Of a DNA stretch of 64,000 nt, positions 16,601 through 22,562 are shown in pieces (position 1 is the first letter of the stretch; every line of letters starts with the position of its first letter). The DNA is taken from positions 110,929 to 174,928 of the forward strand of contig JACRDI010000028.1 of assembly GCA_016218665.1 (NCBI GenBank). The letters are read 5' to 3'. This stretch comes from Desulfovibrio sp. (lineage in GTDB: Bacteria; Desulfobacterota; Desulfovibrionia; Desulfovibrionales; Desulfovibrionaceae). The notes under the pieces are model-generated. The model did no database searches and was not told the origin of the DNA. It worked only from the letters and a program-made list of their open reading frames with translations. A program made the translations under genes and the position numbers.

Positions 16601-17123
16601 CCTCGCGCATGTGGGCATCGACAAAGCCAGCGGCCTGCCGCCCGGCCTGCAGGAGCGTGGTACCCACCTGGCGGGGCAGGGCGCCGATGGCGTCCTTGGC
16701 GAACTGGGTCACGCCATACAGGCTGTGCCGGTCCGCATCGCTCAAGTTGCGGGCGATGAACGCCTGCCGGGAGTCCTCCAGCTCGTCCTTGTCCGCATAG
16801 AGGGCGGACTGGCCAACCCTCTGGTCAAAGAACGAGGACAGGAACTTCTGTTTCTTCTCCGGCGCGGCCGTGGCGAAGTCCGGCGCGCTGGCATAGAGGC
16901 CGGCCACTTCGGCGTCGTATCCAGGGCCCAGGGTGTGCGCCTGGATGAAGCGGCCCCTGGCGTCATCGAGGTTTACGCCCTGAGCCTGCGAAAGCTTCGG
17001 GGCCACTTCCTGGTCGAAATAGCTGCCGAGGAAATCGGTGCGTTTCGCGGCGGGCGCGTTGGCAAAGTCGGGGTTCTGGTAGAGGGCGAAAACGCTGCTG
17101 TCGATCTGCTGGGATTGCGGCAT
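7662..17123 (-). CDS. Giant phage polyvalent protein with zincin motif (3153 aa)
   Basis: This single uninterrupted frame starts at an ATG preceded by GGGGGAGGA. It is a mosaic typical of large polyvalent proteins, which are thought to be injected with phage DNA. Residues 1-120 hold two similar helical repeats (SYFDQEV, SSFFDQRV). About 840-1010 resembles the DdrB-type ParB domain (DGIVLGGNSRAMIL). About 1430-1620 carries NYRELLLTLP, FIEEIQSDWAQKG and AWTTGEQQAERYDL. About 1865-2000 is LPD3-like (RRFYDHELSN). HEQCAH at 2135-2140 is a zincin-type HExxH. Residues 2450-3150 resemble LPD38 (YIPFYRV, GGTSNIGDPFENIIRNF). It lies beside candidate ejection proteins. Enzymatic activity is not proven. 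Confidence 0.85.
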   Translation of the reverse strand: MPQSQQIDSSVFALYQNPDFANAPAAKRTDFLGSYFDQEVAPKLSQAQGVNLDDARGRFIQAHTLGPGYDAEVAGLYASAPDFATAAPEKKQKFLSSFFDQRVGQSALYADKDELEDSRQAFIARNLSDADRHSLYGVTQFAKDAIGALPRQVGTTLLQAGRQAAGFVDAHMREGALSPRFEPTNMISADGSDLTDKSRAVKQRADEIRDLRYSGHPIVGEGSIFSPKDAAASAGYGMASSAPSAVGGLVAGPPGAAVGAALSAPVAFFSQRDEFLSNVLDKANEQMLQTQKRRLTQEESDQLVSAFGDAASRYGAWEAIPEAASNMIFGSILGKAVKGFGGATRAIRAAKFAGAEALDLAGEHASETASQYGQGAEEAKAGLRAKAPTIQEAFREQAPITNTLFVSSRGLGIAGGKLASKLGIIKSGEQAAQQVGAQAPQPDAHRDLIAEAQPKPEDGGYSEEAVAQRYSQAHDAPFPSARELLRQPEGQWSPAPERWSQEPILRADGKPFPTQRSAESQAAVLRRKGIEASVEPGEGGGFVLRRMAEGEAAATEPAAPSRPGPVMADEYSEEAVAKRYSQAHDAPFPGAGELLRQPEGQWSPAPVQPEEQAAAQRLNRPVTREPQSAPDAPLTQENLAYNNTLRDQGAKPAHIVRRELFGGGAVLQAYDDAGNIVARRADSRGGRSIETMLQKAGYAPANTGTRYGVPANWKFNREYFEGARPGLDRGQQMGDVVNMGGRQPATPTPGVRNVEAEAGQPVGVGLVRGDGGAAVPGGAGTGLGGESPVLAPGVDPATDARRAAAGRPDSPQGAEAGRAVGRSRPVTAVSGTQTERLPARYELRELDSITPSHDPLSQFAKTPGYPEGVQDRPYHSSAAHQEQVATRVARFDPDHIVNTSATAEGGPSVVTRDGIVLGGNSRAMILRSLAAQHPERYQKYVQALREDAQSFGFTPEQVEGFRQPVLVRALDFDMAEKTPQELGRISGVLNKPSMTGQDRVTKGVAVAKGLSRESLEIFAASVGGYDTLRDYLSSPQAVQKLVPALERDGVLDVQNRDSYLLDGKLTPEGKNIVEDALRGFVIPDNDLLQRLRRSGADEMRSLDFALPHLAYLKASGEEWVSDEMGRVARLFLDYNANRVEWQNKHTGPRRAYSPEFYLHQPSLLQDVSEIRADRLAVEQFRALVHLTPREFAAVWRGAAAHLRELLTRPAMPGMQLNTASVRRIAEGAMADYDAQHGRAPASLRALQEREMAEAERTPALSAEDAAKAEEQNAKDDEAMFSGGRRAPGFYSQLERVLEAKLPGSAKAADMGATVEAWARKGDFKADELEWSSLREWLEAQGERKLAKADVLDYLRQGGVKVEEVLKGGDGKGRAGFEQGSDGGPWSVFMRSTGETVAEYENEAEARAEVQRINAVHSDTKFGQYQLPGGENYRELLLTLPTRPSMRFEDFLKGYRERFPNTRADEQMIREYWKAGHGLPREGTLAGTADPAVFRSSHFEEPNILAHVRFNERTDAEGKRILFIEEIQSDWAQKGRKEGFADASRRYTAADFEITYDPSGDKGFPWRVTQRETGDEINRAADEQTARDIVREEIERRDKWISRQTVPNAPFVKNTSAWSMLAMKRMIRWAAENGFERIAWTTGEQQAERYDLSKQVSSIVVLGRTDAATGNRSKAFNLNIPSGSTIYLGVDNAGMIDNARGLDGAKGKLLSDVVGKGLAEKLMSSESGAILTGEDLKVGGEGMKGFYDKILPSETSKLIKKWGSKVGETELDVPHIGPDKYQVEGTTDSRFAVRGPEGDIEETFPTRQEAERAAKTWNEHALEEATHRVHAFDITPQMREGAMAGQPMFAGSRTPERVRFDRIASVELTGKEIADFAAGADFGAARRAASTWAAEHGVTGTFRNAETGWDIEVTKRGIRDSMAHGAGEQKLQAVAGIPAMLERGVLVRSTGPDAKGLASHIFAAKLRIGENDYVAGLVVREDRNGRRFYDHELSNVESLDAATSKSGGASAVAEVGHPAPLQGSVMNIVRQVLGVNPDIMLSGQAHFMPGGPRTRTDGMNANTVRGALQDMQARAKNARPMEVVQSFADLPQRIRDAAAERGLDFVEGVYDPRSGKVWMVADAFSGRKRVVEVWMHEQCAHRGLRGLFGDERRFEQFLRGVYSSLGGRAGLRELADSYGYDLANPTHQLRATEEYLARLTEKIRLDEALTPQEQRTWNRVVRAVKAMLRELGIRVEYSDAEISQILRESVYWTFEGEAGGGPRGQGQLATAGASFSAAERGQNEHLDSALDKIGAPKTPLAERMKEAVADFRRGFEQGVFDQFASLRRVDREAGTELAEDSAYVAASMTTSLGSVMQAVMEHGAPVWREGGADVAGEHRGFATIFKPVAGEVDRWCAWMVGRRAEKLMAEGRENLFTPEEIHALKELGKGREQAFEQVWRDYVSFKKQVLDFAQEAGVIDPEGRKIWEHDEYIPFYRVMEEGGVKGPRDKKGIADQNSGIKTLKGGTSNIGDPFENIIRNFTHLIDASMKNHAMNLAMVNAENVGVARKMDLRWEAVKLPAGELQAALRKVFGERDAVRSMSAAQRASLQTLFRLTRPQGKDVVSVLRAGKPVYYQVSDPLLLRALTAMNQSAIGGWAMRGARFLKRLLTYGVTATPEFMLRNLTRDTISAWAVDDKGSFKPVLGSLRGLTKTLRGEADTVRMMAAGASFDGGHALGHDPAAAKLLVERVMRRHGIEAGTVLNTPQKLGRFLRDGWERWERVGQAVENSTRTEIYSRMRERGNTHLEAAFESKKIMDFSQRGDWPAIRFLCEVVPFFGARLVGLHRLGRGFMENPAAFMAKGGAVALASVALYLANKDKEEFQALEQFDRDNYYHFWLGGAHYRLPKPFEIGALFGTIPERLTEQFVDKDAQGKLFAQRMQYMLTQTFQVGFPQFMAPVVEQVANKSFFTDRPIVGQRLARLRPEEQHDAGTSATMIEAGRVTGLSPKRLEHLVNAYFGTLGTYVLGAADMVTRNALGYPEQPARRTSDLPVLRSFYREGPSRNTRQGSELYDMLRDVEATYNTVTELRRTGDLDRARELAEAERASLRLHPMASAVQDRLAVFDKRARLIQVDRAMSAEEKRVKLDELAERRNAYVKRMHATMRGRLEGQGRE
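15307..15413. repeat. In-frame direct repeat, copy 1 (inside the giant gene)
   Basis: About 107 bp here match 15637-15743 with few changes, offset exactly 330 bp (110 codons). Both copies encode the block YSEEAV..RYSQAHDAPFP..ELLRQPEGQWSPAP. The repeat keeps frame, so it adds a linker-like unit and does not break the gene. Confidence 0.85.
15637..15743. repeat. In-frame direct repeat, copy 2 (inside the giant gene)
   Basis: This is the second copy of the unit at 15307-15413. Differences are mostly third-position, for example GCAGTTCCCT against GCAGCTCCCC, so the protein unit has been kept under selection or the duplication is recent. Confidence 0.85.
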
Positions 17124-17135
17124 GTGTTCCTCCCC

Positions 17136-18629
17136 CTATTTCTTCATGGAATCCCAAAGAGACTGCGCCGAGCTCACCGGCGGCTGTTCCACTGGCGGCG
17201 GCGATCCGGTTCCGGCCCCCTTCTTGATGCCCTTGGGCTGGCGGGAGCGGGCAGTGATGTCGGCCGCGGTGCGCACGTCCTCAAAGCCCGGCAGAAGGCG
17301 GAAGTCCGCCAAGGCGGCTTCCGTGGCCTTCTGCTCGGCCACGGCGGGATCGTCGCCCTCCTTGGCATAGGCCGCGAGCTTCTGGTTCTTGAGCTTCACG
17401 AAGTCGGCCGCGGCCGACGCATTGCCCCCGCTGCCGTCCTCGCGCAGGCTCAAGGCCTTTTCCTGCAGGCTCAGGCGGCGCTCGTCGGTGGAGGCCTTGC
17501 GCGCCTCGGTGTCGAGCTGCTGCTGCTGCTTGTTGATGACCTGGATGCCGGACTTGAAGAACTCGTCGTTGCTCAACACGCCTGCGCTTTGCCCGGTCTT
17601 GGCGTCGAACACGGCGAACTGCCTGGTGGAATCGTCCGGGTTGATGAGAGGGAAAACGCGCAATTTCTCGCCCTGAGGGCCGGTGGCCATGTGTCCACCA
17701 GACTCCAGAGTCTTGGCGTTGAAGTCTATGTTGGTTACGCGGTGCCCGGCCATCTGCAGGGCGAATTCTTCCCTGCCCATCTTGTTCACCGCATCAAGGG
17801 CTTCCTTCACCGTAAGGGAGCGGGTGTAGGTGTAGCCGTCCCAGCCATCTTTTCCGGTCTTCTGCTGGGGGGAGGATGTCGCTCCCAGCCCCAGACCACC
17901 GCCCTGGCCGGAGGTTGCGGCGCCCGCCAAGTTCATGCCCGCGCCGGGTGCGGTCTCCTGGCTGAGAACAAGATCCGGGTCGCGCTCTTCGGGCTTGAAC
18001 AGCCCGGCGTTGCGCTCGTTGTGGTAGTGATCCATCGTCTTCGTTTCTGGGTCCCAGCGGTATTCTCCCCGCAGGGGCAAGGTCTTGCTCAGGCTGGCCA
18101 ACACGTTGGCCGCCCCTTCCTCGTCGCCCTTGTCGTACATATCCTTGGCGGCCACAACAGCGGGCCGGAATACTCCATCGTACTGCGCCTGGCCTTTTTT
18201 CATGATGCCGCCAAGCAGCGCGATCTGGTTCTCCTGGTCTGAAAGCACCTGCTTCTGCACCGTGGCCAGGGCGCGCGCGCCGGCAAGGTCCGTTGGCTTG
18301 ATGCCGGCCAACAGGTTCAACCTCGCTTCCGGGGTGGCGCCCTGGCCAGCCTGCTTCAAGTAGTCGTTTGCATACCGCGTCTCGTCCATGGAGAGGCGGG
18401 CCTGCTCGTTGGTCTGGGCGACCTGGGTGGCCTTGGCCCAGTTGATGTCCGAGACGCCCGCGGGACGCTGGGGGGGCTGCCCGGAGGCGGACGCCTGGGT
18501 GTAGGCCCCAAGTCCGAGCCCGAGCTGGCGCTCATCCTCCTCGCGTCTCGTCCCCTCATTGAGTTCGCGCAGACCGCGCGCCGCAAGCAGAAAGTCATCC
18601 CCGCCAACCCGACCGTATCTGTCCGGCAT
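17136..18629 (-). CDS. Candidate internal virion/ejection protein
   Basis: The 497-residue protein is soluble, Gln- and Ala-rich and largely helical. It contains a coiled coil at about 365-400 (NKQQQQLDTEARKASTDERR) and a low-complexity Pro/Ser C-terminus (PPPVEQPPVSSAQ). No enzymatic motif is recognised. It lies 12 nt upstream of the giant polyvalent gene and downstream of a Gly/Ala-rich membrane-like protein, the usual place and composition of podovirus ejection proteins. The role is inferred from context and composition. Confidence 0.55.
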   Translation of the reverse strand: MPDRYGRVGGDDFLLAARGLRELNEGTRREEDERQLGLGLGAYTQASASGQPPQRPAGVSDINWAKATQVAQTNEQARLSMDETRYANDYLKQAGQGATPEARLNLLAGIKPTDLAGARALATVQKQVLSDQENQIALLGGIMKKGQAQYDGVFRPAVVAAKDMYDKGDEEGAANVLASLSKTLPLRGEYRWDPETKTMDHYHNERNAGLFKPEERDPDLVLSQETAPGAGMNLAGAATSGQGGGLGLGATSSPQQKTGKDGWDGYTYTRSLTVKEALDAVNKMGREEFALQMAGHRVTNIDFNAKTLESGGHMATGPQGEKLRVFPLINPDDSTRQFAVFDAKTGQSAGVLSNDEFFKSGIQVINKQQQQLDTEARKASTDERRLSLQEKALSLREDGSGGNASAAADFVKLKNQKLAAYAKEGDDPAVAEQKATEAALADFRLLPGFEDVRTAADITARSRQPKGIKKGAGTGSPPPVEQPPVSSAQSLWDSMKK

Positions 18630-18641
18630 GCTGTTCTCCTC

Positions 18642-19139
18642 CTACGAGAAAAGGTATGCGCCAATGGCCACGGCCGCGCCGAGGGCAGCTCCCCAGGGAC
18701 CAAAAGAAGAACCCGCGGCTGCAGCCTCCGCTGCACCGGCAGTTGCGCCCGCCGCAGTGGAACTGGCGGCGGCAGAGGCCCCGATCGCCGACGCCCCTTC
18801 AACGGCGGCGGTGGTCCCAGCCGCGCCGACAGCCGCCCCCCCGGCCCCCGCCGCGCCGGATCCCGCTGCTATCGCACCGCCAGCACCGGCCGCGCCTCCG
18901 GCTCCAGCCGCCCCGATGCCCGCACCTTTCGCCGTCCAGGCTGCAGCGGTCTTCGCCAACTCCGTGCCGGCAACGGCTCCGCCGAATCCCGCGCCGATGG
19001 CACCGCCAACGGTGGGGCCGGGAGCATCCGTCTTCGAGGTGCGGTTCTGCCCCATGGATGCGTATGAATTGCGGGCATTGGCCATCATGTCGTTTGCCCT
19101 GTTGGCCGGGTTTTCAACTCTGTAGAGTCCGAGTCCCAT
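18642..19139 (-). CDS. Gly/Ala-rich glycine-zipper virion protein
   Basis: After a polar N-terminus of 45 residues (VENPANRANDMMANARNSYA), the rest of this 165-residue protein is almost only Gly, Ala, Ser and Thr. Repeated GxxxG spacing (VGGAIGAGFGGAVAG) ends in a hydrophobic segment. Such glycine-zipper proteins insert into membranes, and in podoviruses similar small proteins help form the DNA channel across the cell envelope. It sits within the ejection module. The channel role is inference. Confidence 0.55.
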   Translation of the reverse strand: MGLGLYRVENPANRANDMMANARNSYASMGQNRTSKTDAPGPTVGGAIGAGFGGAVAGTELAKTAAAWTAKGAGIGAAGAGGAAGAGGAIAAGSGAAGAGGAAVGAAGTTAAVEGASAIGASAAASSTAAGATAGAAEAAAAGSSFGPWGAALGAAVAIGAYLFS

Positions 19140-19148
19140 ATATTCCCC

Positions 19149-19718
19149 CTATCCCAGGCCAAGGCCGGCGGCGGCCTGGAGTCTGCCGTAGTTTTCCTGG
19201 CGGGCCTGCGCACGCGCCGCGCCGGATGCCTGAGTTGCCAGGCGCGCACGGTTCAGGCTTGACGAACGCCCCAAGGTGTCGGCCATGACGCCGGAGTCTG
19301 GATTGATGCCCAGCCGGGCCATGCTGCGCACCGAAGCCTGCTCGGCCTGGGTGGAGCCCTGCTCCGCGTCGGCCTTGGCCGTGGCGGCCAGGGTGTCGGC
19401 GTCAACACCATCCAGGCTCTCCTGGATGAACTTCTCGCGCACGGGCTTGGCCTGTTCGATCATCTCCGTGTTGGCCTTGATCTGCGCTTGCTCAAGAGGC
19501 TTGTAGTCGCTCTTCCAGAAGTCGAAGTACTCCTGGGCCATGCCCTGCTGTGCTTCGGCAATGGCGGCCATGCGCTTGTTGTACTCGTAGTCCACGGAGT
19601 TCATGGTGCTGCTTCCGCCGCCCTTGCACAGTGCAACAGGCCCGGAATGCTCGTAGGACCGCTCTTCCAGCACCTCTCCGGTGCCCATGTTGATGACGGC
19701 CAACTCGATGATCTTCAT
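19149..19718 (-). CDS. Candidate ejection/internal virion protein, helical
   Basis: The start is the ATG at 19718 that overlaps the GNAT gene stop; the longer frame upstream is a shadow of that gene. The 189-residue protein starts with a short strand pair (MKIIELAVINMGTGEVLEER) and continues as long Gln/Ala-rich helices (AAIAEAQQGMAQEYFDFWKS, then ADAEQGSTQAEQASVRSMAR). This composition resembles P22 gp7/T7-like internal proteins. No enzymatic motif is visible. It is the first gene of the apparent ejection set. Confidence 0.55.
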   Translation of the reverse strand: MKIIELAVINMGTGEVLEERSYEHSGPVALCKGGGSSTMNSVDYEYNKRMAAIAEAQQGMAQEYFDFWKSDYKPLEQAQIKANTEMIEQAKPVREKFIQESLDGVDADTLAATAKADAEQGSTQAEQASVRSMARLGINPDSGVMADTLGRSSSLNRARLATQASGAARAQARQENYGRLQAAAGLGLG

Positions 19719-20248
19719 TGCAGATCCCCTCTGGTTGCGGTGAAGATGACTGCCGGCTGGCTTTCGCCCGTGGCCGCGTCGAACACGCCGCAGGGCAGCA
19801 CACCTTGCCGCTTCCAGCCGCAGCGCAGCGCGAAGAGCACGGCGGCGCGGTTGTCTACGGGGGTGAGGCCCAGCAACATGTCCAGCATGAATTTCTTGGA
19901 ACCGTCGCGCAGGTGCAGCAGTTCGCGCAGGCAATGGCGGCCAAGGCCAGTGGCGTGCACGCCCCAGAACTCGCGGAAGGTGAAGTAGCTGCATTGGGCC
20001 CAGCGGGCCTGCCTGCGGTTGAGCCAGACCACGCCGGCCACCTTGCCCTGCACGTAGGCCACAAAGAAGGCCACGGACGGGTCCTTGGCCATGCGCAGAA
20101 AGGCCTCCCCGTCGCGTATGGAGCCATCGCGGAACACGTGCGCGCCGCCCTCGGCCAGCAGCCGTTCGTGGAACTCCCATATCTGCGTGTCGCGGAAGGT
20201 GCGCACGCCATCAACTTCGGCGTAGGCCAGCATGCAGTAGTCGCTCAT
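19715..20248 (-). CDS. GNAT-fold acetyltransferase-like phage protein
   Basis: The 177-residue protein has an N-terminal AEVDGVRTF strand, a central strand pair around AFFVAYVQGKVAGVVWLNRR, and a late segment TPVDNRAAVLFALRCGWKRQ. The N-R-A-A....CGW-R-G arrangement is typical of GNAT N-acetyltransferases. Similar proteins occur between tail and ejection genes of other podoviruses, where their targets are unknown. It overlaps its neighbours at both ends, so it belongs to the late operon and not to a cargo insertion. Confidence 0.65.
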   Translation of the reverse strand: MSDYCMLAYAEVDGVRTFRDTQIWEFHERLLAEGGAHVFRDGSIRDGEAFLRMAKDPSVAFFVAYVQGKVAGVVWLNRRQARWAQCSYFTFREFWGVHATGLGRHCLRELLHLRDGSKKFMLDMLLGLTPVDNRAAVLFALRCGWKRQGVLPCGVFDAATGESQPAVIFTATRGDLQ

Positions 20249-20436
20249 CTGCCCTCCCGTGCTTGCTTGTCTGCCGCTTCGCGGCTCACGAGGCCCATGT
20301 CCACAAGGTCGTTGAACGTGACGGCCCGCGCGGCCGGATCGGGCACGCCGTGGCCCAGGGTCAGCAGCAGGCGACGCACCACGCCCAGGAATGATTGCGC
20401 GTCCCCGCGCGGATCTGGCAGCTGCGGCAGGCTCAC
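20245..20436 (-). CDS. Small late protein
   Basis: This 63-residue protein starts with a GTG that overlaps the stop of the tail-nozzle gene (GTGA). It contains PDPAARAVTFNDLVDMGLVS, similar to short conserved podovirus proteins of unknown role. The end overlaps the GNAT start by ATGA. No domain is recognised. Its place between tail nozzle and ejection genes suggests a virion or assembly role. Confidence 0.5.
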   Translation of the reverse strand: MSLPQLPDPRGDAQSFLGVVRRLLLTLGHGVPDPAARAVTFNDLVDMGLVSREAADKQAREGR

Positions 20437-22211
20437 GACATGGCCCTCAACTCGGCCATGCTGGTGGCCAAGCCAATGCGGCGCACGGGCACGGCGCCGG
20501 CGACAAGCACCTCCCATTCCGAGCCGGAGACATCCGGCAGGGTGAAGGGCGCAGCGCTGGTGACGTTGCGGCTGTAAACCTCGCGGCCATCGGCGAAGAC
20601 CTGGAACGTGACGACGGGCTCTTCCGCGTAGGCCGCGCGCACGCTGTCCAGAATGTCGCTCCCGAACATGGTTGCCCCGAACATGGCCGTGCCCAGCTGG
20701 GCGCCAAGCTCACCGCTGGAAAGCTCCTCCGCGTAGCTTGCGGCCATGGCCTCGCGCATGGCCAGGTACTGCTGCTCCGTCAGCAACTCGGGAAAATCGG
20801 CCTCCACGCGGGCAGCGGCCATGCGCTGCGGCGCGGGGAAGCGGAAGATCTTGCTGCGCCACTGCGCGCTGTACCGGGCGGAGTCGCCTTCCCAAAGGGA
20901 AATAGCGGTGCGGCCTCCCGCCTGAAATCCGAGGTGCAGCTTGCGGCCTTCGGGCTCAAGCCAGCCGCAGGTGGCGTGCATGTCCAGGCCACGGATGGTT
21001 TCGGGAGCGGCCAGGTCGTACAGGAATCCGCGCTTGCGGCCGTCCGTGTCTTGGTGGAAGGCGATGTATTCGTCTCCCAGGCCCCAGGCGCGCATGGTCT
21101 GGGGCTGCATGGCCTGCCAGTCCTCCTCGGAAATCAGGCCAGCGGTGAGGTTGCGCGCCGTGGTTGCCCCGGTGGGCACCAGGTACAGCCCGTCCACCCC
21201 TGGAAAGAGCACCCCGGCCCGCATGGTCACCACGCCGCGCGCGCTGGCGCAGGGGGTGTAGCCGTCCAGGCGTATGGGCGCAGTGGCTGTGATGTCGTCG
21301 CACGGGATGAGGTAGGCAGAAGCATCGGTGAGCACCACCAGCGCGCTGCCGATGGCCGCCAGGGCCACCACTTCATGCTCCAGGCTCTGCATGTACTTCC
21401 TCGGCCAGGCATAGGGCGCGTATGGCTCGCAGAAGTAGACCTTGTTGCCCACGAAACCGGCCAAGGCCCCGCCACGCACCGCCACAAGCCCCTGGAGCCC
21501 GTCCGGAGGGGGCAGCCAGCCCTCGGTGACGAGCGTCTCGCCTAGATTTTTGGAAAGCACGGTGTCGGTGAAGGATGTGAGCGCGGCGTCAAATTCGGCC
21601 ACGAACTGCTCCGCCGTGGCGGAGGTGCCCGCGTTGCCGCGATACAGTCGCTTCTTGGCGGCCGGGTTGCGGCCGGTGATTTCGGGCATGGCCATGCCGG
21701 AAACGACAAAGGATTGGCCAGGTTTGCAATCCATCACGTCGCTGGCCAGGCTGGGCGCGCTCTCCTCTCCAAGGTCGCTCACCCAGGTCCACACCCAGTA
21801 GGCGGAGAAGGTGTCGCCGGAGCCAGTACCCTGCACGGCAACAGTGGGCTTCGCGGCCGGGGCCGGCAGGCCCAGGCGCACGGGTGCGGCCGCTCCGCCC
21901 CCGGCAGCACGCCGGAACATCATGGGCCCGGAGTCGCGCCCGGTGTAGTACATGCGCTGGTGCTCATCGGCATTGGCGAGGGAACGACACAGGCTGACCG
22001 GCTCGAAGAAGCACAGCCACGCGCCATCATAGCGCACGATGTCCTCGACCCCGAGCACGCCGATGCGCTCCTGCACCAGCAGGCGGCGCAGCGGGCGCAG
22101 GTTGCCGCTCTTGACCAAGCAGTTGTCCGCGAGCTGGGCCTGGCTTTGCTCCAGCAGGCGCGGAGCCACCAGAGGGCGGGTTCCGGCGAAGACGGGGATG
22201 TCGATGAGCAC
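20433..22211 (-). CDS. Tail nozzle / tubular protein B-like, beta-propeller
   Basis: The 592-residue protein is rich in beta strands with repeated blade-like segments: GGALAGFVGNKVYFCEPYAP, then VVALAAIGSALVVLTDASAY and VTMRAGVLFPGVDGLYLVPT, then LISEEDWQAMQP. This is the pattern of phage stabilisation proteins/nozzles that sit below the portal and adaptors in short-tailed phages. The opening MLIDIPVFAGTRPLVAPRLL is also typical. It follows the tail fiber and precedes ejection genes. Assignment is by pattern; no homologue search was possible. Confidence 0.62.
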   Translation of the reverse strand: MLIDIPVFAGTRPLVAPRLLEQSQAQLADNCLVKSGNLRPLRRLLVQERIGVLGVEDIVRYDGAWLCFFEPVSLCRSLANADEHQRMYYTGRDSGPMMFRRAAGGGAAAPVRLGLPAPAAKPTVAVQGTGSGDTFSAYWVWTWVSDLGEESAPSLASDVMDCKPGQSFVVSGMAMPEITGRNPAAKKRLYRGNAGTSATAEQFVAEFDAALTSFTDTVLSKNLGETLVTEGWLPPPDGLQGLVAVRGGALAGFVGNKVYFCEPYAPYAWPRKYMQSLEHEVVALAAIGSALVVLTDASAYLIPCDDITATAPIRLDGYTPCASARGVVTMRAGVLFPGVDGLYLVPTGATTARNLTAGLISEEDWQAMQPQTMRAWGLGDEYIAFHQDTDGRKRGFLYDLAAPETIRGLDMHATCGWLEPEGRKLHLGFQAGGRTAISLWEGDSARYSAQWRSKIFRFPAPQRMAAARVEADFPELLTEQQYLAMREAMAASYAEELSSGELGAQLGTAMFGATMFGSDILDSVRAAYAEEPVVTFQVFADGREVYSRNVTSAAPFTLPDVSGSEWEVLVAGAVPVRRIGLATSMAELRAMS

Positions 22212-22231
22212 GGCTCCTCCAATGCGTGCGG

Positions 22232-22552
22232 CTACACGCGCTGCGCTCGAAGCGCCTCAATCTGCGAATCGATCTCCGCCAGCCTGACGCGGGCTTCGGC
22301 CGGGAGGTTTGCGCCAAGGGTCAGCAGCAGCTCGCGCGTGGCGCGATGTTGCGTCGCCTCAAGGGCGGCGATCTGCGCGTCAATTTCCGTATTGGGGTCG
22401 GCTTCCGGCGCAACCATGGGGGCGACACACACACCTCCCACCACGATCCAGCCCGGCCGCACTTCGGCCCCGCACTCCAGGAACATGGCCCCGACCAGGG
22501 GCAGGGCCGGTGTCACCTCGGCAACTTTTCCGTCAACGATGATGGCGTACAT
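22232..22552 (-). CDS. Small tail-fiber-associated protein (assembly chaperone-like)
   Basis: The start at 22552 is supported by AAGGAGGGACCA immediately before it; the longer frame has no RBS. The 106-residue product has a beta-rich N-terminus (MYAIIVDGKVAEVTPAL, then GWIVVGGVCVAP) and an alpha-helical, coiled-coil-like C-terminus (ARVRLAEIDSQIEALRAQRV). It directly follows the tail fiber gene, the normal place for fiber assembly chaperones. No specific family is recognised. Confidence 0.5.
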   Translation of the reverse strand: MYAIIVDGKVAEVTPALPLVGAMFLECGAEVRPGWIVVGGVCVAPMVAPEADPNTEIDAQIAALEATQHRATRELLLTLGANLPAEARVRLAEIDSQIEALRAQRV

Positions 22553-22562
22553 TGGTCCCTCC

